Of a stretch of 58,900 nucleotides of DNA, positions 54,967 to 58,900 are shown piece after piece (the stretch's first letter is position 1; every line of letters starts with the position of its first letter). Where the stretch lies: assembly GCA_015068985.1 (NCBI GenBank), contig SVJL01000004.1, positions 1-58,900 of the forward strand, in the 5' to 3' direction. The notes below the pieces were generated by a model. That model did not search any database and had not been told where the DNA came from. It worked only from the letters and a program-made list of their open reading frames with translations. This DNA is from Oscillospiraceae bacterium (GTDB lineage Bacteria; Bacillota; Clostridia; UMGS1810). The position numbers and the translations under genes are program-made.

Positions 54967-57471
54967 ATGAAAAAAATGGCAAAAAACAAAAAATATGAAG
55001 ATTCTCATTTTGAAGAATATTTTGACACACAAAAAATTGTGAACATAGATATTGAACAAAGAATGAGAGAAGCTTTTATAGATTATGCAATGAGTGTTAT
55101 TGTGGCAAGAGCTTTGCCAGACGTGAGGGACGGTCTTAAACCGGTTCACAGAAGAATTCTTTATTCGATGTATGAAGAACATCTCACAGTGGACAAACCA
55201 TTCTTTAAATCTGCAACAACCGTTGGTAACGTTATTGGTCGTTATCATCCTCACGGTGACGCATCGGTTTATGATGCGATGGTACGTCTTGCTCAGGATT
55301 TTTCGATGAGATATCCTCTCATCGACGGTCACGGTAACTTTGGTTCGGTTGATGGAGACCCTCCGGCTGCCTACCGTTATACTGAGGCAAGAATGAGCAA
55401 GCTGTCGAACGTGATGCTCGAAAACATTGAAAAAAACACTGTAGATTTTGCTCCCAACTTTGATGAAAAAAGAAAAGAGCCTCTTGTTTTGCCAACAAGA
55501 ATCCCAACTCTTTTGGTTAACGGAAGCTCAGGTATTGCCGTTGGTATGGCAACTAACATTCCGCCCCACAATCTGACAGAGGTTTTGGATGGTGTTATTG
55601 CTCAGATTGATGACCCTGAAATAACCGTTGAAGAGCTTATGGAACACATCAAAGGTCCCGACTTTCCTACAAAAGCGTCAATTATGGGAAAATCGGGAAT
55701 AAGAAGTGCTTATGCAACCGGCAGAGGAAAAATTATCATCAGAGCAAAAACAGAAATTGAAGAAAGAAAAGACGGAACATCTTCAATCATAGTAACCGAG
55801 CTTCCCTATCAGGTCAACAAAAAAATGCTTGTTGAATCAATTGCAGAAATGGTTAAAGAAAAAAGAATTGAAGGACTTTCCGACATTGACGACCATTCTT
55901 CAGACCGTGTTGGCATCAGACTTGAAATTTTTCTTAAAAGAGATGCAAATCCTCAGGTAATACTCAATCAGCTCTTTAAGTTTACCCGACTTCAGGATAG
56001 TTTTTCCATTAATATGCTTGCCATAAAAGACGGCAAACCAAAAACAATGGGACTTAAAGAAATTTTAGAACAATTCATAAAATTTCAGGAAGAAATTGTT
56101 ACACGTAGAACAAAATTTGATTTTGAAAAAGCCGAAGCAAGAATGCACATTCTGGAAGGCTTGAGAATTGCTCTTTCAAATATTGATGAAATAATTAACA
56201 TTATCAGAAATTCATATGATGATGCTAAAGAAAGACTTATGGAACGCTACGGAATGAGTGATATTCAGGCTCAGAGCGTTCTTGATATGAGACTTGGTCA
56301 GCTCCAGAAGCTAAATGGAGAAAAAATTGAAAATGAATATAAGGAGCTTTCGGCAAAATGTGAAGAATACCGCCTCCTTTTGAATGACCACGACAAACTC
56401 ATGGAACAGATAAAAGATGAACTCATCGAAATTCGTGACAAATATGGTGACGAAAGACTAACCACCTTAGAGCCTGCTATCGACTTTATTGACGATGAAG
56501 ACCTTATTGAAGAAGAAAAATGTGTTATAACAATGACTCATTTTGGCTACATAAAACGTATTCCTGCCGACACATATAAGGTTCAGCACAGAGGCGGAAG
56601 AGGAATTTCGGGATTGTCCACAAGAGAAGAAGATTTTGTAGAGAATATTTTCACCTGTTCTTCTCACGACTATATTCTTTTCTTTACCAATAAAGGAAGA
56701 ATGTATAAAATAAAAGGATACCGTATTCCCGAATCGGGCAGACAGGCAAAGGGAACAGCAATTGTTAATTTGCTTCCTCTCGAAAAGGATGAAAAAATAA
56801 CTGCAACAATACCCATTGAAAAATTTGAATCCGATAAGTATCTTACAATGATAACAAAAGACGGTTTTGTTAAGAAAACAGCTCTTGACCAGTATGATAC
56901 AAACCGTAAAGGCGGCATAATTGCAATTGGACTCAGAGAAGAAGATGAATTGATTAAGGTTGCATTAACAGAAGAAAATCACAATATCATTCTTGCAACA
57001 AAAAATGGTATGTGTATCAAATTCAGTCAGTCTGATGTCAGACCTATGGGCAGAGGTGCAACCGGTGTTACGGGCATTAAACTCAGAGATGGCGACTATG
57101 TTATAGGCGGCAGTGTGTGTGATGATGAATGTAAGGTGCTTTCTGTTTCTGAAAACGGTTATGGCAAGAAAACCGACATTAAAGAGTTCAAATGTCAGAA
57201 CAGAGCCGGCAAGGGTGTTACAGGTTATAATATTACCGAAAAAACAGGACCTCTTGCAGGTATGGTTATTATCAAAGAAAATGACGACCTTATGTCTATA
57301 ACCTCCGACGGTGTTATAATCAGAATGAGCACAGATGAAATCAGCGAATTTGGCAGAGTGACTCAGGGTGTAAGAGTTATGAAAATTGCCGACGGCGTTA
57401 AGGTTGTTGCAATTGCCTCAACAGCAAAAGAAGATGAAGAAAACACTGAGGAAGAAACAACTGAAGAATAA
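54967..57471 (+). CDS. gyrA: DNA gyrase subunit A
   Basis: An 834-residue subunit (or 831 from ATG 54976, better spaced from AGAGGA). The breakage-reunion domain has [20 protein letters not shown], the quinolone-region [14 protein letters not shown] (Asp and Ser at the usual hotspots are GDASVYD), and the catalytic tyrosine in AAYRYTEAR. The C-terminal beta-pinwheel includes the GyrA box [10 protein letters not shown], which separates GyrA from ParC. The protein ends in an acidic tail rich in Glu/Asp/Thr. A terminator follows. Confidence 0.96.
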   Translation: MKKMAKNKKYEDSHFEEYFDTQKIVNIDIEQRMREAFIDYAMSVIVARALPDVRDGLKPVHRRILYSMYEEHLTVDKPFFKSATTVGNVIGRYHPHGDASVYDAMVRLAQDFSMRYPLIDGHGNFGSVDGDPPAAYRYTEARMSKLSNVMLENIEKNTVDFAPNFDEKRKEPLVLPTRIPTLLVNGSSGIAVGMATNIPPHNLTEVLDGVIAQIDDPEITVEELMEHIKGPDFPTKASIMGKSGIRSAYATGRGKIIIRAKTEIEERKDGTSSIIVTELPYQVNKKMLVESIAEMVKEKRIEGLSDIDDHSSDRVGIRLEIFLKRDANPQVILNQLFKFTRLQDSFSINMLAIKDGKPKTMGLKEILEQFIKFQEEIVTRRTKFDFEKAEARMHILEGLRIALSNIDEIINIIRNSYDDAKERLMERYGMSDIQAQSVLDMRLGQLQKLNGEKIENEYKELSAKCEEYRLLLNDHDKLMEQIKDELIEIRDKYGDERLTTLEPAIDFIDDEDLIEEEKCVITMTHFGYIKRIPADTYKVQHRGGRGISGLSTREEDFVENIFTCSSHDYILFFTNKGRMYKIKGYRIPESGRQAKGTAIVNLLPLEKDEKITATIPIEKFESDKYLTMITKDGFVKKTALDQYDTNRKGGIIAIGLREEDELIKVALTEENHNIILATKNGMCIKFSQSDVRPMGRGATGVTGIKLRDGDYVIGGSVCDDECKVLSVSENGYGKKTDIKEFKCQNRAGKGVTGYNITEKTGPLAGMVIIKENDDLMSITSDGVIIRMSTDEISEFGRVTQGVRVMKIADGVKVVAIASTAKEDEENTEEETTEE

Positions 57472-57498
57472 AAGATTAAATTTTAATTATTAAAACAC

Positions 57499-57526
57499 AA
57501 AAAAGACCGCAGCTGCGGTCTTTTTT
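57499..57526 (+). terminator. terminator of the gyrase operon
   Basis: The perfect palindrome AAAAGACCGCAGCTGCGGTC with T-run, 30 bp after the gyrA stop. It would also work on the other strand. Confidence 0.85.
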
Positions 57527-57600
57527 GTATTTGTGTGACAACAATGAGAGAATGCGTTTTAGTATTGTAAAAATAATTTAATATAATTTACCTATAATTC

Positions 57601-57824
57601 GCCAGATATATGCTTTTCTTCACTTTCGGTGCTTATCTTGCCTTTGGCATTTTAAAAATCTACATTTTTTGCCGACCGAAAATTAAACTCCGGCTGTCAG
57701 CCGTCGAACAGAATTTTCTAAATCAATGCGGTGAAGCGGAAACTGATTTTGCATTGATTTTCGGCAAAAAAATTTGATTTTTAAAACCGATAAGCAATGC
57801 CGTTTCAAAAAGCATATGATTGGC
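57601..57824. mobile_element. palindromic element, family C, copy 3
   Basis: Ends GCCAGATATATGCTTTTC / AAAAAGCATATGATTGGC are imperfect inverted repeats. The interior matches 31230-31452 in the same orientation and 16070-16289 in reverse. No ORF. It lies next to structured RNA copy 2. Confidence 0.8.
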
Positions 57825-57893
57825 TGGTTAGTGCTCAAATTCAATGTTTGTTTAAATTCTCAATTAAACATATGAGTATAGAAAAAATTTTAT

Positions 57894-58083
57894 AAAAAAA
57901 GTGCATGGCAAGCCATGCACGAAAAATACACAGCTCATGTCGCCAAACATGTTTTTACATTTTCACCAATGAATGTAAAAAGAGCGTGTATTTTTGCCGA
58001 AAGACAAAAAAATACAAACATCGGTGAATTTTATTAACATGTTTGGCAAGATTTATTATAGCATATATGTATTTATAATGCAA
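57894..58083 (-). ncRNA. structured RNA family 1, copy 2, with promoter and terminator
   Basis: On the minus strand: promoter TTGCAT (58083-58078), 17-bp spacer, TATAAT (58060-58055); transcript about 58048-57894; terminator GTGCATGGCTTGCCATGCAC plus T7. P1 is GCCAAACATGTT / AACATGTTTGGC, P2 is TTCACCGATG / CATTGGTGAA, P3 is GTATTTTT / AAAAATAC. The core CGGCAAAAATACACGCTC is identical to copy 1, and GAGCTGTGTATTTTTCG can pair with it. P1 has a C-G pair where copy 1 has T-A, and P2 is different in sequence but fully paired. Confidence 0.75.
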
Positions 58084-58249
58084 GTATTTTTTATTAAGAA
58101 GATAGATTTTTCGAACCGTTGTAACATCAGCTTATGCTTCGCTTTGTTACTGCCACTCCTTATTGTTCGCTCATCCTGCCATAGGCAGCACTCGCAAACG
58201 TCTCTCTCTTGCCGGTCTCCGGCGCTCGGTTCAAATATCATCCGGAAAT

Positions 58250-58349
58250 CAAAAAAGCAGGCTGAGCCTGCACCCATGTCACGAGCCAAATATAGTTAGC
58301 ATTTGTTCTCGCGAACTAAATTCAGCGTAAATTCCTATACAGCAAAAAA
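58250..58349 (-). repeat. 100-bp perfect repeat, copy 2 (candidate small RNA)
   Basis: Identical to 10550-10649. It lies, on the minus strand, directly after the terminator that follows tRNA-Ser(GCT) (AAAGACAAGC / GCTTGTCTTT, about 58348-58372) and ends in its own terminator GCAGGCTCAGCCTGC-T6. An ORF that crosses it on the minus strand (start near 58289) has no ribosome binding site and is not called. Confidence 0.75.
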
Positions 58350-58372
58350 GACAAGCTTACGCTTGTCTTTTT
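58346..58372 (-). terminator. terminator after the tRNA-Ser genes
   Basis: AAAAAAGACAAGC / GCTTGTCTTTTT stem with A- and T-runs on both sides, just 3' of tRNA-Ser(GCT) on the minus strand. Confidence 0.8.
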
Positions 58373-58376
58373 GTTC

Positions 58377-58464
58377 CGGAGAAGGAGAGATTTGAACTCT
58401 CGCGCCGGTTACCCGACCTACACCCTTAGCAGGGGCGCCTCTTCAGCCTCTTGAGTACTTCTCC
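58377..58464 (-). tRNA. tRNA-Ser(GCT)
   Basis: An 88-nt class II tRNA on the minus strand. Acceptor GGAGAAG pairs with CTTCTCC followed by discriminator G. The anticodon loop is CT-GCT-AA (anticodon at 58430-58428), with a long variable arm (TAGGTCGGGTAACCGG region) and a GAGTTCAAATC T-arm. CCA is not encoded. Confidence 0.95.
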
Positions 58465-58524
58465 GCACCGGTGCAATGACGGCTGTTTCATAGTCATTGC
58501 CAAGTTAAATATTAAGAAAAAAAA

Positions 58525-58608
58525 CGGAGAGGCAGAGATTCGAACTCTGGGTGCTTTCGCATCACTAGTTTTCAAGACTAGCTCCTTAAACCACTCGGAC
58601 ACCTCTCC
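58525..58608 (-). tRNA. tRNA-Ser(TGA)
   Basis: A class II tRNA on the minus strand. Acceptor GGAGAGG pairs with CCTCTCC plus discriminator G; the anticodon stem-loop is CTAGTCTTGAAAACTAG with anticodon TGA; the variable arm is GATGCGAAAGCACC-like, and the T-arm is CAGAGTTCGAATCTCTG. Together with tRNA-Ser(GCT) it forms a minus-strand pair. Confidence 0.95.
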
Positions 58609-58733
58609 AAATGTGTTTCAAGAACAAGAGATATTGTATCATAACAAAGAGGAATTGTCAACCTCTTTTTTAAAAAAACTAAGTATTTGTCAATAAAAAA
58701 CATATATTTTATAAAATTTTTTAAAAAAAGATG

Positions 58734-58762
58734 TTGACATACGGAGTTTTTTGAGATATAAT
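58734..58762 (+). promoter_or_regulatory. strong promoter before the tRNA-Trp-like sequence
   Basis: TTGACA (58734-58739), 17-bp spacer, TATAAT (58757-58762): a perfect consensus promoter 23 bp before the tRNA-like start. Confidence 0.8.
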
Positions 58763-58784
58763 ATCAATGTTGCGAATTTGACAT

Positions 58785-58830
58785 AGGGGTATAGCTCAGT
58801 TGGTAGAGCAGTGGTCTCCAAAGCCGTGTT
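58785..58830 (+). pseudogene. 5' half of a tRNA-Trp(CCA)-like gene without 3' half
   Basis: AGGGGTATAGCTCAGTTGGT and the following D-arm, then GTGGTCTCCAAAGCC with anticodon CCA (58818-58820), look exactly like the first half of a bacterial tRNA-Trp. After this the sequence (CCTATGTTGCAAATACTGCA) has no T-arm and no acceptor complement TACCCCT up to the window edge. It may be a broken copy or an interrupted gene. Confidence 0.6.
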
Positions 58831-58876
58831 CCTATGTTGCAAATACTGCATAATAAAAACTTAATATGGCGCTCTT

Positions 58877-58900
58877 TAGGGGTATGATGTAATGGTAACA
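58877..58900 (+). tRNA. possible start of another tRNA, cut by the window edge
   Basis: TAGGGGTATGATGTAATGGT followed by AACA looks like the acceptor strand and D-arm of a tRNA (the ATGTAATGGTAACA pattern). The identity cannot be decided because the anticodon is beyond the edge. Confidence 0.4.

Noticed and set aside
58056-58289. 77-codon minus-strand ORF beginning MARDMGAGSACFFDF
   Set aside because: Its start lies in the 100-bp repeat and terminator, it has no ribosome binding site, and the second copy of the repeat does not continue the frame.

Overview
The window is a piece of a moderately AT-rich chromosome from an anaerobic, probably gut-dwelling member of the Clostridia (Firmicutes). 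The support is the gene order dnaA-dnaN-S4 gene-recF-remB-gyrB-gyrA, an ArgR/RecN/NAD kinase cluster, a HydE maturase for [FeFe]-hydrogenase, a biotin-dependent Na+-pumping decarboxylase, and secreted glycan-active proteins. The species cannot be named from sequence alone. The replication origin lies at about 50.0-50.26 kb, between dnaA and dnaN: a cluster of DnaA boxes, then a run of CTA-like trinucleotides and an AT-rich unwinding stretch.

Layout. 1-1.4 kb (minus): three genes of a sodium-translocating decarboxylase, the last cut by the window edge. 1.7-4 kb: a secreted polysaccharide deacetylase, then an ECF-like membrane component with a DUF4430 lipoprotein. 4.1-7.6 kb: nadK-argR-recN-dCMP deaminase behind a strong promoter embedded in a 24-bp-arm palindrome. 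8-10.5 kb: DUF3006 protein, MFS transporter, RluB-type pseudouridine synthase and a small unknown. 10.7-15.1 kb: an operon of three Gfo/Idh/MocA dehydrogenases with a divergent AraC regulator. 15.6-17.8 kb: a Y-family polymerase/YolD operon split by a palindromic element. 18.1-19 kb: a ParB/Noc protein. 19.3-30.5 kb: a carbohydrate/lipid-related locus with two tandem ceramidase-fold proteins, an AraC regulator, a deacetylase-like barrel protein and a 2102-residue secreted GH95 fucosidase-like protein. 30.5-31.8 kb: a graveyard of insertion elements in a dead araC copy. 31.8-35 kb: an amidohydrolase and a polar amino acid ABC transporter. 35.1-35.8 kb: a type I toxin-antitoxin-like module and a long structured RNA. 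36-40.3 kb (minus): HydE, a TtcA-like protein, IscU/NifU, IscS, TcdA. 41.1-43.2 kb: an EF-G paralogue. 43.6-57.5 kb: dprA, topA, trmFO and the origin operon. 57.5-58.9 kb: terminator, repeats, a second copy of a structured RNA, two tRNA-Ser genes and a half tRNA-Trp.

What stands out is outside the proteins. (1) Two structured RNAs at 40.87 and 58.05 kb each have their own consensus promoter and terminator; their helices keep pairing while the sequence has changed, and both carry the same conserved loop and long-range complement. (2) A convergent toxin/antisense RNA unit at 35.1-35.38 kb. (3) A 200-nt rod-like RNA at 35.55-35.75 kb. (4) At least three families of short palindromic elements; two are flanked by TA at both ends, and one insertion can be reconstructed exactly against an intact paralogue. 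(5) A 100-bp stretch that is identical in two places 47.7 kb apart, each time behind a transcription terminator. In the proteins, the ceramidase-fold pair lacks the family's nucleophile serine, the EF-G paralogue lacks the catalytic histidine of the DTPGH motif, and the decarboxylase beta subunit carries an exported N-terminal domain.
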